Of a stretch of DNA of 64,000 nt, positions 11,785 through 22,219 are shown piece after piece. Position numbers and translations under genes: made by a program. How positions within the stretch are numbered: position 1 is the first letter of the stretch; the number at the start of each line of letters is the position of its first letter. The stretch comes from Lepas anatifera (taxonomy: Eukaryota; Arthropoda; Thecostraca; Lepadidae). Below the pieces are notes generated by a model. The model was not told the DNA's origin and made no database searches. It was given only the letters and a program-made list of their open reading frames with translations. The stretch covers positions 4,535,001-4,599,000 of the forward strand of contig JAOTON010001526.1 of NCBI GenBank assembly GCA_034440635.1. Reading direction: 5' to 3'.

Positions 11785-13538
11785 CTCCTCCCCTCTTTTA
11801 GAAACGTGCAATCACATTTTCATTAGCAAGTTCTCATGATTAGCCAATTTCTACAGTCCGTACTGTCACTATCACAACTAAAGGGATACACAGTTTGAGC
11901 CAAAGCCAATTCAAATCATTCAAGAAAATTCACTCGTCCGCGTCACTTGCGTCACTTATAACAGACGTTTGTGACCTATACATACATCTCACATCGTGTC
12001 ATCGTCATCACACAGATATCCTCTGAAGCACACACCTCACTGCCTGCAGTCAGTGCAGTACACAAGCCCACGCTGTGGCACTCACTGAGCACATCCACGC
12101 TACCTGCGGTTCACAATCACTTAACCTGCAGAAAGCGTCTATTCCCTTATATCACCGCCAAAATATACGTAATCGCCTGCTCCATCCCCAGTTAGGCTGA
12201 GCCGACTATCGTGAGTCCGTCGAAGACTCCTCATCATCTGCAGCGCAGGCTTCTCCGACGGCAAACTGTACCGTTGGCGTCCTGCTTCTCGGCTCTGCGA
12301 TCTTGGTTGTTGTCTGACGGCGGAGCCACGATGCCACAGCCTTTCCCCTGACTGACGCACGTGAAATGATATACACATTGTCCAAAGTGGATGCACTGCA
12401 CTAGACAGTGTCGGCTGCCCGCCGAGGTCCACACAGCGGCATGTTCCATCGGTCCGTCTTCAGGAGGGGTGCCGGTCACGGTGGACCCGCTGTCTCCAGC
12501 AGCGTCGGCTCACTGCCGAGGTCCAGCAGTGGCGTCAAGATGTATCGGCTGTTTCCACGCATTTGTCTGATGAGACAGATCATTCGGTTATTATTTGTCG
12601 CTGGGCTCCAGATGTCAGGGATGGTGACCACGCAACGGCCCGTCAAGTTTCCCCAACCCACCAAGCTTACACCTGACATTGGTTGACCTGGGGTGAATTA
12701 CATCGGCTCTCATCGCCCGCCCAGGTAATGATTAGACAGAAGTATTGTCGCATTAGTGAGTGTGGTTGTTACCGCTGATTTAGTCGCGCGAGATAAGTTT
12801 TTGGGTTTCGTCGGCAAAAAAAATATGCCGCTTTCCAGTTAAAAACAGGTATGTAACGGCTATCCCGATACGTAATCCCAGTATCACACGCGTCTACAGA
12901 ACCTGTGGGGTCTCAGCCGTTGACTTACTCAAACGGCGTTAGGTTGGTAAAATTCAGACTTCCGCATGTCACGGTTCCCTCCAAACTGAGCTCATGACTC
13001 TAGTCTCGGAACAAGTACGCGAAGCCTGGAAAATAGCTATGACCGCTGATCGACTCAAACGGCGTAAGGTTATAGGTTTCTCAGCAGAATAAACTACCGA
13101 TCACCCAGTCACAACCAGGCGCGTGCAGATCCTCAAGGATTCGGAGGAATCATTACCTCAGCCTCGGAACAATGACACAACACCGGTGAGGTAAGGGGTT
13201 CACCCATTAAGGGTCAGTCATAGCCGTTGATCGCTTTAAACGGTTTAGGTATTTGGGTTCGTCGGCGTTATAAACTGCCGATTCCCCGTCCTTACGAGAC
13301 AATGGCGGCCGGAGCAGACGATACGGTACTGCGGTCTCGGCACGCCGGCACAGAGCCCCTGAGAAAGGAAAGCTATCACTTTCTCGGGTAAAGCTGAGAG
13401 TGCCTTGCCCCGAATGGGAAGACGGAATCTTAAGTTCAAAATTTGGGAGACCCCGGCCCAGTAACAAACTAGGCCCCCGGCTATTAATTAAGCCTTGATA
13501 TTGAAATTAGGTTCGAATGGTCCTACCGTTCGCGCCGA
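11785..13538. repeat. Interior between the long direct repeats, with diverged tandem blocks
   Basis: No protease, integrase or reverse transcriptase frame is visible. From 12770 to 13270 a block of the form GCCGTTGAT..ACTCAAACGGCGTTAGG recurs four times (near 12770, 12918, 13042 and 13223), spaced 124 to 181 bases apart and strongly diverged. The rest is unique sequence. Confidence 0.55.
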
Positions 13539-13930
13539 TATTGCGAGTCGTGCCTTTTATGGAATTGATAGATTATTGCCTGTTGTATTTTAATGTCAAA
13601 CACGCCACATGATTTACAATACAACGTACGTACATAAAACCAGTCCAAACCGTCGTCTACAATGCTCTATTTCCATAACCCAGGTCCTCATGCTGTGGGT
13701 GGGCAGCCTGCCCGACCCTGCCAGCGGGCAGTCATTCCGACCCCGCGGCCGGACAGACAGCCCCAGAGCCACGCCGCCCGGCTGACCGCCAGGCTCAGAC
13801 TGCCCTGTGCTCGGCCGCGACCCCGTGGCGTCGCTTTGTCCCACGGCCGGCCGACCAATCAGCGCGTTAGCTCACCACCGAGCACAACGTGGGCATGAGA
13901 CTCAGCACACAGCCTTATCACATCATAACA
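13539..13930 (+). repeat. Long direct repeat, right copy (LTR-like)
   Basis: 392-base partner of 11394-11784, starting TATTGCGAGTCGTGCC and ending ATCACATCATAACA. Differences from the left copy are mostly single-base changes and a few one- or two-base indels. The GC-rich centre (CCCGACCCTG, CCACGGCCGGCCGACC) is common to both. Confidence 0.75.
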
Positions 13931-14159
13931 CCATCCCGCACAGGGATGCGGAGTCCAGGCCAAGGCACTCGACAAACGCAATCTTGTTCAGGGCACTTAG
14001 CATATAGCGCATAAACTGCCACTTCAATGCCCCATAACTGTTGCGTAAAACAAACACGATATTGAAATGACAATTACCGTGCAGTGTACTTAGCCAGCTA
14101 TCGAAGGCGAATCAAGTCGTGCATTAGGCAAAATGATATGCCAGCTTGGGAAGGCAAGT

Positions 14160-14710
14160 AAAGAAAGAAGTCACACACTTAATCGACTTCTTAAAAACGC
14201 CATACCAAATCGCTGCTGCAAGAAGAACGCAGCAGGCAGCTCCGCTGTCGCGGGGCGAGCCGACGGACGGCTGGCGGCAACCGCTTCCAGTGATGTCCAT
14301 GCTGTAGAATAGGCTGAACGCAGCTCAGCAGCCCCCGCCAGCCGGAGCCGGCGGCGCCTGTCTGCCTTCAAAAGGCTTAGGGGAATACACTAAACACATA
14401 CATTGTTTACTTGAAAACTTCCGTCCAGTTTAGCTGTCCAACTACCGCAAACGTATCAGGTCGTGCGTTTGGCAACAGGATTCGATTAGCTTCCGAAGAA
14501 ATAAAACTATGCAAAATGAATGCATCTCAAACCGACTTCTGGTAAAAACCATACCAAGTTGCTGATACGAGTAGAAGGCGGGAGGCAGCTCAGCTGGCGC
14601 GGGGCGGGCCGCCGGGCGGTCAGCGGCAGCCGTTTCCAGCAACGTCCATGCTGGAAGAGAGGCTAGTCCTCGACGGCCGGAGGCGGCGCCGCTACCAGCT
14701 GTCTGGTAGC
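14160..14710. repeat. Diverged tandem duplication of about 280 bp
   Basis: Two neighbouring blocks, about 14160-14400 and 14440-14710, share the order AATCGACTTCT, AAAACGCCATACCAAAT, GAAGGCGGGAGGCAGCTC-like and CAGCGGCAGCCG-like pieces, then GTCCATGCTG. No coding meaning is apparent on either strand. Confidence 0.7.
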
Positions 14711-14842
14711 ACTAGTAAATATACATCCACAATAACTCCCTCAGCCCGATGCAGTATGACGCGAACTAGCGTCAGCGTAGATGAATATATAAATATATAT
14801 ATAAACCATAGATAAATCTTCCTACCCCCTGCACTGCACTGT

Positions 14843-15814
14843 CCCACCCGGAGGCCGCGTCCGTCAAACCGAGTTCACGTCCCGCCCGGAGGCCGCGTCC
14901 GACAAAACTGAGTCCACGTCCCACCCGGAGGCCGCGTCCGTCAAACCGAGTTCACGTCCCGCCCGGAGGCCGCGTCCGTCAAACCGAGTTCACGTCCCGC
15001 CCGGAGGCCGCGTCCGACAAAACTGAGTCCACGTCCCACCCGGAGACCGCGTCCGTCAAAACTGAGTCCACGTCCCACCCGGAGGCCGCGTCCGACAAAA
15101 CTGAGTCCACGTCCCACCCGGAGGCCGCGTCCGTTAAAACTGAGTCCACGTCCCACCCGGAGGCCGCGTCCGACAAAACTGAGTCCACGTCCCACCCGGA
15201 GGCCGCGTCCGTCAAAACTGAGTCCACGTCCCACCCGGAGGCCGCGTCCGTCAAAACTGAGTCCACGTCCCACCCGGAGGCCGCGTCCGACAGAACTGAG
15301 TCCACGTCCCACCCGGAGGCCGCGTCCGACAAAACTGAGTCCACGTCCCACCCGGAGGCCGCGTCCGTCAAAACTGAGTCCACGTCCCACCCGGAGGCCG
15401 CGTCCGTCAAAACTGAGTCCACGTCCCGCACGGAGGCCGCGTCCGTCAAAACTGAGTCCACGTCCCACCCGGAGGCCGCGTCCGTCAAAACTGAGTCCAC
15501 GTCCCACCCGGAGGCCGCGTCCGTTAAAACGGAGTCCACATCCCACCCGGAGGCCGCGTCCGTCAAAACTGAGTCCACGTCCCACCCGGAGGCCGCGTCC
15601 GTCAAAACTGAGCCCACGTCCCACCCGGAGGCCGCGTTTGTCAAAACTGAGTCCACGTCCCACCCGGAGGCCGCGTCCGTCAAAACTGAGTCCACGTCCC
15701 ACCCGGAGGCCGCGTCCGTCAAAACTGAGTCCACGTCCCACCCGGAGGCCGCGTCCGTCAAAACTGAGACCACGTCCCACCCGGAGGCCGCGTCCGTCAA
15801 AACTGAGTCCACGT
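14843..15814. repeat. 39-bp minisatellite, 25 copies
   Basis: The unit runs CCCACCCGGAGGCCGCGTCC then GTCAAAACTGAGTCCACGT, 39 bases. The array length of 972 fits 22 units of 39 plus three of 38 that carry AAACCGAG in place of AAAACTGAG. Because 39 is a multiple of 3, two minus-strand frames stay open through it, giving repeated DVDSVLTDAASGW or VGRGLSFDGRGLR. No start, signal peptide or splice context supports translation. Copies differ by a few point changes, so the array is fairly young. Confidence 0.97.
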
Positions 15815-17970
15815 CAAAGTCACTTTCACTCTCCCACATCTTAGATCGCGGCTAAATACACATCCAATTTCCCTGAGGTCGTGCTTAAATATCACTGGAA
15901 AAATATCTGGCATTGCCTTCCACACTCGAACTCACAGCCCCATACCGCTCCGTCTCATGTGCGTTCCGGGACCCCACACTCCACACTGCGGTCAACGCAA
16001 AGCCGGCAGCGAGGGGCGGAGCCAGCCGAACCCGACCCGGCGCCGGGTCAGGCGCAGACTGTTGAACAAAACATGGCATTTAGCTGTAACGAATTTATAA
16101 CGATTTATTAGCCATTAATAACGATTTATTAATTTATATAGCCATTTATATAACGAATGTAAAAATTTACATCTTCAATGGGGAAAAATATGACAAAAAT
16201 GTTGATAAAAAATCAGATTTTTTTCGGCACAAATAGAAACTTTAACCTCCTTGAGCGACCCGTAAATACTAATATTTTTCTCAAAAATGTTACTGACGTT
16301 GTTTTTGACAGGGCTAGAACAGATCGGCCACCCGTCCCAGTTGAAATTCGAAGTGTCAAAAAAGTGCCACTGTACCTGGTAGAGTTTTCCGGCAGAAAAC
16401 GCTTCTCCAGCCACCTCGGAAGAAAGTGGGGGCACTTAGAACCCCTTCCACTGCGCCTGTCAATAAAGGTTGCGTCCAGACTAGAATGGAAAGAAATCTT
16501 ACGTTATCTGTGTGAAAAAGATTCACAGCTCGGCAGGAAACACCAACTTGCACATGCATACAGTCTATATGCATAAAGTCCAAAAATTGGCTCTCGTGTA
16601 GAATATTGCGGATTTATCACTATATACGCGGCGCAAACAGGCAAATTTGGGATAGAAACTGGTCATCACAATCTTTAAAGGCCGTCCGTGCATCAATTTG
16701 ACTTCCAAAAGTAGTCTAGATGGGGTCATGGGTGGAGAATATGCCCCGGCCACCCCGGCCATGGCCGGGGTAACTTCGAGTTACCCCGGCGCGGCCGGGG
16801 TAACTTTTGGAGTCCTTGTTAATGCTGCAGAAGGTCAAAATTTACGGTTAATATGGTCAGATTTTACAATAAATCGAAGATGCATTTACAAACAATATGT
16901 ACCTACATAATACCTATTGATGGATGCATTTTAATTTTAGCTAATCTTATCTTGCTTCCCTGCACCTACTTAACCGTTCCCATATTTCCACAGCTACCTG
17001 ACAGAGACAAGAAGGAGTAACGAGTGTCTGGTGTTTTGAGACGTCCTACCTATCACGAATCCATTTTTCTTTATAGATCACATCCTTCCCCTACATTCAA
17101 TAAAGATGAAGCGGCAAAAAACTTTGGAGGCATTCTTTATAAGCAAGCATCGAAGAGAAAGGTGAGGCATTACGTTTATTAAATAATACAAATGTCGAAA
17201 ACTAAACGTTCTTGAGGGGGAACGTCAGTGGAAGCAAATGGATTGTCATAAAAGGTTTGTACTGAAGATGATTTGATATAATTTATGATGACATTATTCA
17301 TAATAGTCGGCACAGCTGCCTGCCAAGGACTTAGGGCAGGGGCGGTCATTTTAAGTTTGATATCACAACTCACGTACATTGTTCCATGTTTTATCAGTTT
17401 GTGTAGATGGAAAGTTTTCCCATTTTATTCACAACATCCAGATGGAGTGTTTTAGTTGGCAGCCCATTTGGTCTCTTCCTTTCTATTTCATTTTCATCCG
17501 CCTTTTTCCAGTTTGTCAGTCCAGTCAACCTCCTCTACCACCACGTCTGGAGTACATTGAAAAGTGCATACATTGAGCTGCATTGAAAACTGTGACTCAT
17601 TGCCCATTTTAGATAAACTACAATAATAATTCAATGCAGGCTTTGATAGCATGATATAAACATGAAATCACGCTATATTTAATAGTTAATGTCTGGTATT
17701 TACTCCGGGATTTATTTTGTTCAGAAGGCTTTTTCGCGTGTCTATAGGAAACTTAAGTAAACCACGTGTTTATTTGATCTTAACTACATGTGAATGCACA
17801 TCTTCAAAAGTCCATCCAGCCGTATGACCCTGGCAGTTGGAGCGTCGTTAAACCCCAACAAAAGCCCATCCAGGTTTCAGCTGAAACTAAGGCCATTGTG
17901 ATATTATCCGACGCTGCCTGTTCACTTAATAGTAAAATAAGTATCTTATCATAATTTGTTTATTCTGCAG
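15815..17970. other. Intron 1, no gene seen; GC-rich palindrome cluster
   Basis: The frame 16178-16576 is open but resembles no known family. GACCCGGCGCCGGGTC near 16034 is a perfect 16-base palindrome. Between 16753 and 16800 overlapping palindromes occur. At 17820-17860 the segment TATGACCCTGGCAGTTGG then GTCGTTAAACCCCA matches the 3' tail of the SINE family. The rest is AT-rich unique DNA. Confidence 0.45.
16753..16803. repeat. Overlapping perfect palindromes
   Basis: CCCCGGCCATGGCCGGGG is an 18-base perfect palindrome. It overlaps the hairpin GGGGTAACT-TCG-AGTTACCCC with 9-base arms, and a further CCCCGGCGCGGCCGGGG follows. The motif GGCCGGGGTAACTTT recurs near 18625-18640 next to a MITE, so this may be an end fragment of a foldback element. 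Confidence 0.8.
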
Positions 17971-18349
17971 GAAGTCTCCGATCAGCCGCGCCCTAGATGG
18001 GTATCCCAGCACAAACATCAGCATCAAGTCAACACACACCCGAGGACGTCCCTCTTCCTCGTCATCGTACCGATATTTTTTCGTCCATGCCATTTACCGT
18101 GTCCCTTTCCAGGAAAACCTTTTTGGGGCCATTCACTGTCTCAAAAGATCATACAAGTTGTTATTGAAAATGAAACGAGATTCTGTGTTTCGTCTTTACT
18201 TTTTTTGTCTGTTTTGTGCCCTTTTACTTTTCAATGGACTAATGTGGACCTCCACAGCCGAACTTAGCAATAGGCATGGCAGTTTGTGCGGGGAAACTGT
18301 CCATTTTATTATTCCTCTGGAGTATGTAGGTACACTGGACGCATGCCAG
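17971..18349 (+). CDS. Candidate exon of a small secreted protein
   Basis: A T-rich tract ending TTTATTCTGCAG (17970) is a good acceptor and CATGCCAG|GTACGC at 18349/18350 a plausible donor. Inside, ATG at 18170 opens exactly 60 codons to the donor, in phase 0. The first 30 residues (MKRDSVFRLYFFCLFCALLL, then FNGLMWTSTA) form a strong signal peptide with a hydrophobic core and small residues before the likely cut. The mature part has LCGETVHF and a second Cys at residue 59. The LCG recalls insulin/relaxin B chains, but the two cysteines are 18 residues apart, which does not fit. It would be a gene nested in intron 1 of the SMYD4-like gene, or a chance frame. No other exon was found. Confidence 0.3.
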
Positions 18350-18352
18350 GTA

Positions 18353-18609
18353 CGCTGGCGGATCCAGGGGCAGAATGGGCTTAGCCTTCCTCTAAAAAAA
18401 TATGTGGGGGACTAACAATACAAATTAGCGCCCCCCTCTCTCCCGGTCGACGACACAAAACCCAACACCACGCCAACACCACTTCACAACCCCCCCCGTG
18501 GACACAATAGAGGCCACGCCAACGTAGTTTTCCACCCCATGTACCCCCCGGTCGACGAGCCCTGGTTAATTTCCTCCCCCCACAAACAGGTGCGCTGGAT
18601 CCGCCACTG
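18353..18609. mobile_element. hAT-like MITE, 257 bp
   Basis: The left end CGCTGGCGGATCCAG (18353) pairs with the right end CTGGATCCGCCACTG ending at 18609. Flanks GCCAGGTA (18345-18352) and GCCAGGCA (18610-18617) match at seven of eight positions, the duplication length of hAT elements. No coding capacity. The insertion falls on the candidate splice donor of the preceding exon. Confidence 0.85.
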
Positions 18610-18713
18610 GCCAGGCATCGGCCGCCGGCCGGGGTAACTTTCAGAACAATTCTCCACCCATGGATCCGCACTGTTTCATTAGTATTTGTTTGAAACAGCA
18701 ACGTGCACGCTGC

Positions 18714-19950
18714 AGGGTCGTAGCTAAAAGAGGGCAGCAAGGGCAGCCGCTTCCCCCTCCACCATCCGCCCCCTCCTGAGGTCCCGCAGGACCCCTGAGG
18801 ACACGGGCCGCGCGAAGCCACTACTATGCTCTGCGGCCAAACGTGGAACTTCATACCAGACAGGGCCCTGTTAAGCCCTCTCCAACACTCCATTCTGTGA
18901 CAATAAGGGTCCTTTTTACTAATCAGAACCATCTGTAAAAAAGTGCCCTTTGAACCACTGGGGGGCATGGGTCCTCTGTTCGAGGGTGCGGTAGTGGAGT
19001 GGTCAGCACAACTGGCTCCCACGCAGCCGACCCGGGTTCAGGGCCTGGCGGCTTCCCTGAGCAAGGAGCAAGCTGACTCCCGAGAAACCCTTCCAACAGG
19101 GAAAGAGTTAGCGACGCCATATGACCCTCGCGGTTGGTGCGTCGATGAGCCCCGAAAATTACTGGGTCCTCTGTTTACAGCAGGACTCGTTTTGGTTAGC
19201 TGGGCACTCTAACCGATAAAACCATGATGGCCAGCTTGACCATTTTAGGCAGCAGGGCCCAGTGCGACTCGCAGACCGTCAGTGCCCGGTCTGGCCAGGC
19301 TGGATCCTCTTTCAGTGAGAAGGCCATTGTGACTAGCAAGGACCTTTTAAGCCTGTAGGGTCCACCCTGACTTTCATGGCCCTCTTTAACTAGAGCAGCC
19401 TCTGAACTAGTGGTATCGACTGTTCTCTGCACGACTCTATATCGCCAGCAGGGCCCTCTTTGGTCACCTGGACTCTTTACAGAGGCGCAGCTGAGGAGAG
19501 GCAACTGAGGCAGTGGCCCCCTCAAGGGCGTCCTCGAGAATAGCGCGGAGCGCGGCCTGCCTGTATTATTTTCTGTGGCCCACTGTGGAACTTCATGTCC
19601 AACAGGGCCCTCTCAAGCCCCTCTCCAGTACTCCATTCTGTGTCAAGCAGAACTTTTTTACCATTGGAACTCTAAAGAAGACAGTCTCCTGAACTACTGT
19701 CACACCAAAGCCCTCTATCGACAGACACACCATCTTTGGTCAGCTGGGCCCCCTACAGAGGCGTAGCCAAAGAGAAGCCGTTGGGACGATGGCCCCTTGA
19801 GGGCCCGGAGGACCCTCTCGAGAACGCGCTACTCCTACCGCATTGTACTCTGTGGCCCTTAGTGGAACTTGATGTCAGACAGGGCCTTCTCAAGCTTTCT
19901 ACAGCACCCCATTCTGTGGAACCGAACCCTCTGAAAAAGAGGCTCCTCTA
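18714..19950. repeat. Tandem units each starting with a hAT-like terminus
   Basis: Blocks of about 270-700 bases begin with CAGGGTCGTAGC (18714), CAGAGGCGCAGC (19480) and CAGAGGCGTAGCC (19756). Each later shows the order CTGTGGCC, GTGGAACTTCAT, CAGACAGGGCCCTCT, CTCCATTCTGTG and CTCTGAA. A further unit lies at 21130-21523. The shared leading motif is a hAT end, so this looks like a small satellite derived from a transposon. Confidence 0.65.
18981..19162 (+). mobile_element. tRNA-derived SINE with 13-bp target duplication
   Basis: TGGGTCCTCTGTT flanks the element on both sides (18968-18980 and 19163-19175), a length typical of LINE-mediated insertion. The head has a Pol III A-box-like TAGTGGAGTGG at 18992-19002 and a B-box-like GGTTCAGGGCC at 19035-19045. 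The body then carries GAGCAAGGAGCAAGC, CGAGAAACCCTTCCAACAGG and GACGCCATATGACCC, with tail TGCGTCGATGAGCCCC. Other copies or fragments lie at 44575-44755, 4998-5076 and about 17820-17860. Confidence 0.9.
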
Positions 19951-19960
19951 AATTAATGAG

Positions 19961-20100
19961 CCACCCGTCGGCGGACAAGGCGTCCCCGTCCGTCCCCAGG
20001 GCCACCCGTTGCCGGACGAGGCGTCTCTGTCCGTCCCCAGGGTCACCCGTCGACGGACGAGGCGTCCCCGTCCGTCCCCAGGGCCACCCGCACGAGGCGT
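19961..20100. repeat. 41-bp minisatellite, about 3.5 copies
   Basis: The unit runs CCACCCGTCGGCGGACAAGG then CGTCCCCGTCCGTCCCCAGGG. The second and third copies have point changes (TTGCCGG, TCGACGG) and the last is truncated. It ends about 280 bases before exon 2 of the SMYD4-like gene. Confidence 0.95.
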
Positions 20101-20382
20101 TCCCTTGCTTTCGAGCCTAAGTCACTGAGCTGCTCAGCATGATATGCTCTAGTTTTATTTTGGTGCGAAAACTGGCCGAAAATGCCCTTGTATCATCTGT
20201 AACACAGCTAACAAGTGAAAATCGAAAGGCAAGCAGAGCAGCGGGTCAGCTGGATTCAGCGTCTTTACTTCTGCTCCTGTCAGGAAGCCGCGCCGACGTT
20301 ACAAGTAGAACCCGTTGGATATCTTAAGTCACTGTCACAAATTTGTCCGTGGCATCACCCGGCGGAATTGGCATTTTTTCAG

Positions 20383-20529
20383 ATGGCGCAAGCGAGCTGG
20401 GAGGAGTGAGCGCGGCCAACAGGTCGGCATGTCTGTTTCACCTGGGAAACACCAGCGCTGTCTGGCAGACATCGAGCTGGCCCTGGTCACCGGCTACCCA
20501 CCACGGCTCCAATATAAGGCTCTCGACAG
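20383..20529 (+). CDS. SMYD4: SMYD4-like exon 2: second TPR
   Basis: The acceptor GGCATTTTTTCAG ends at 20382. Reading continues from the single codon base of exon 1 as DGASELGGVSAANRSACLFHLG, which holds the ANRSA..FHLG signature of TPR helix A. The partner helix HQRCLADIELALVTGYPPRL then appears in the frame one base earlier, so one base is missing in the GGGAAA run near 20444-20449. The exon ends CTCGACAG at 20529. The next bases are GCAAGC, which gives a GC-AG intron with the usual strong AG|GCAAG context. The first base of exon 3 completes the split Arg codon. Confidence 0.82.
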
Positions 20530-20637
20530 GCAAGCACTGATTGCTGGTTAACACGTGACCAAATACTCTGAGCGTTCCATCATAAATCGGTCAAGCCAAG
20601 AGTATTTACAATACGGTATTCGTGTTTCGAGAATCCT

Positions 20638-20640
<3 letters not shown>

Positions 20641-20685
<45 letters not shown>
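20641..20685. repeat. (AT)n microsatellite
   Basis: About 45 bases of AT dinucleotide repeat. Confidence 0.97.
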
Positions 20686-20686
<1 letters not shown>

Positions 20687-20721
20687 CCAATTAAACATGT
20701 AACAATTAAACAATTAAATGC

Positions 20722-20758
20722 AAATTAAACCAATTTGCCTAGCAAATTGGTTTAATTT
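20722..20758. repeat. Perfect AT-rich hairpin, 17-bp arms
   Basis: The arms AAATTAAACCAATTTGC and GCAAATTGGTTTAATTT are exact complements around the loop CTA. The sequence lies about 40 bases after the AT microsatellite. It could be a foldback end, and nothing shows that it is transcribed. Confidence 0.9.
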
Positions 20759-21129
20759 CGATTCCTCGAGCTTAAAGTCGCAGGTAGAAGGACGGGGGTG
20801 AGGATGTTGTGCCAAAGATTTTGTTCACCCAAAAAAAAAACACTTTATAATCCTATAAGTCACATAAGACGTTTCCACCGCTAAAGAGGTGAAAACCTCA
20901 TGGCTACCCGCAGTCGGCACTGTTTATAGTCCCCTTACACTAATTCCAGTAAGTGCTTAGAACGTTGTACCCGTGCTTCCAGCATGGACAGTGACACAGT
21001 ACTGTTATTGAGGTCAAACAGGATCCAGGATCCAGACAAAAGCGTCTGCTCCACTAATGAGCCTGGATATTGGTCAGCAGTTTTTACATCCCGATAGTAT
21101 GGTGCCTTAGATAAGGTCGCTGTTCAGAC

Positions 21130-21523
21130 CAAGGGCGTAACCAAGGGGGGCAATGGTGGTCGCCCCTCCCCCTGAGGGCCCCCTGACGACACGGGCCGCG
21201 CTTCGTGCGGCCCGCTCGCACTCTGCTCTGGGGTAAAATGTGGGACTTCATACCAGACAGGGCCCTCTTCAGCACTCTATTCTGTGACAGGCAGGGCCCT
21301 TTTGCCCGTCAAAATCGGCTGTAAAAGGTGCCCTTTCAACCACTAGAGGCCTGAGCCCCCTGTCCATAAAGGGCCCAGTTTGGTCAGCTGGGCCCTCTTT
21401 GACCGATAAAGCCGAGATGGCCTGCGGGACTATTCGGGCAACAGGGCCCAGCGCGGCTCGCAGGCTGTCAGAGTCCTGTATTTAGCCGCCAGGGACCTGT
21501 TTGACCAGCTGGGTCCTCTTTCT
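21130..21523. repeat. Further unit of the 18.7-20 kb repeat family
   Basis: It starts with a degenerate hAT-like end (CAAGGGCGTAACCAAGG) and repeats the order GGGCCGCGCTTC, GACTTCATACCAGACAGGGC, CTCTATTCTGTGACAGG and GGTGCCCTTTCAACCACT seen at 18780-18960. No coding frame. Confidence 0.7.
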
Positions 21524-21645
21524 TATAAATACTTCGTAGAATTTGATGATATTTGTGGGGGTTTTGTTTGTGCGCAGTTAGTTTCGCAGTTTGGGCCATC
21601 AGGTGAGCAGAGTGCAATCTTTGGTTCAATAAAATTGCAAATAAA
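21524..21645 (-). mobile_element. L2/CR1-like LINE fragment
   Basis: About 120 bases starting TACTTCGTAGAATTTGATGA match 30875-30990 inside the minus-strand LINE, with only a few differences and a 3-base indel. Read on the minus strand it gives NPHKYHQILRSI-like sequence from between the endonuclease and the reverse transcriptase. No other part of the LINE is next to it. Confidence 0.85.
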
Positions 21646-21649
21646 TCAT

Positions 21650-22219
21650 TGACGGAGAAGGAAAACTCGATTAAAACCAAAAAAGAAAAAATAAAACCAA
21701 AATGTCATGGAAAGAGCCAAAACACGACTGTTTTGGAGATATTTAAGGACAAATCAGCCAACTCATGCAAGTACTTAACATCAGAGAAATCAGCGGAGCA
21801 TGTGATATATTGTTACAATGTGCAGGTTAAGGCATATTGGAGTCGAAAATTCATTTGTTATGCCCACTGGTTTTGTCTTGACGAGTGATCCCTGGCTGAA
21901 CGCGGATTAAGTTCTTTGCCTCTCACAATCGCCGTGGGACGAGGAGTAGCATAGTGTATTTGGAAAAACACATTTTTGCTGCCGGAAAAATTTGGGAGAT
22001 ACCTTTTGAACGCGTTTATTAAGTTCCATATTCTGAAGGATAGCTCCCAGTTAAGAGTAAATAAAAGGTGAACAGGCCATTGCAAAGTGGTCGGAAACGG
22101 CCTCACGGATGGCCACCGAGGTTTTTGTTCATGTTCATTCTGCTACAGCGCTGAAACGGCCAAACCGATTCACTCCAAATTTTCAGCAGATCATGCTACA
22201 TCAACTTCAATGGGAGATG
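21650..22219. other. Intron 2, no gene seen
   Basis: AT-rich unique sequence. The short frames here have no family resemblance. Confidence 0.4.

Noticed and set aside
11394..13930. Complete LTR retrotransposon
   Set aside because: No gag, protease, reverse transcriptase or integrase frame, no primer site, and no matching target duplication.
14843..15814. CRISPR-like array
   Set aside because: Units are directly adjacent with no unique spacers, and the context is a eukaryotic intron.
14941..15839. Two minus-strand frames of about 280 codons with 13-residue repeats
   Set aside because: Direct consequence of a 39-base unit; two different frames cannot both be real and neither has gene context.
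18253..18349. Insulin or relaxin B chain suggested by LCG in the candidate secreted exon
   Set aside because: Cysteine spacing is 18 residues rather than about 11, and no A-chain pattern was found nearby.
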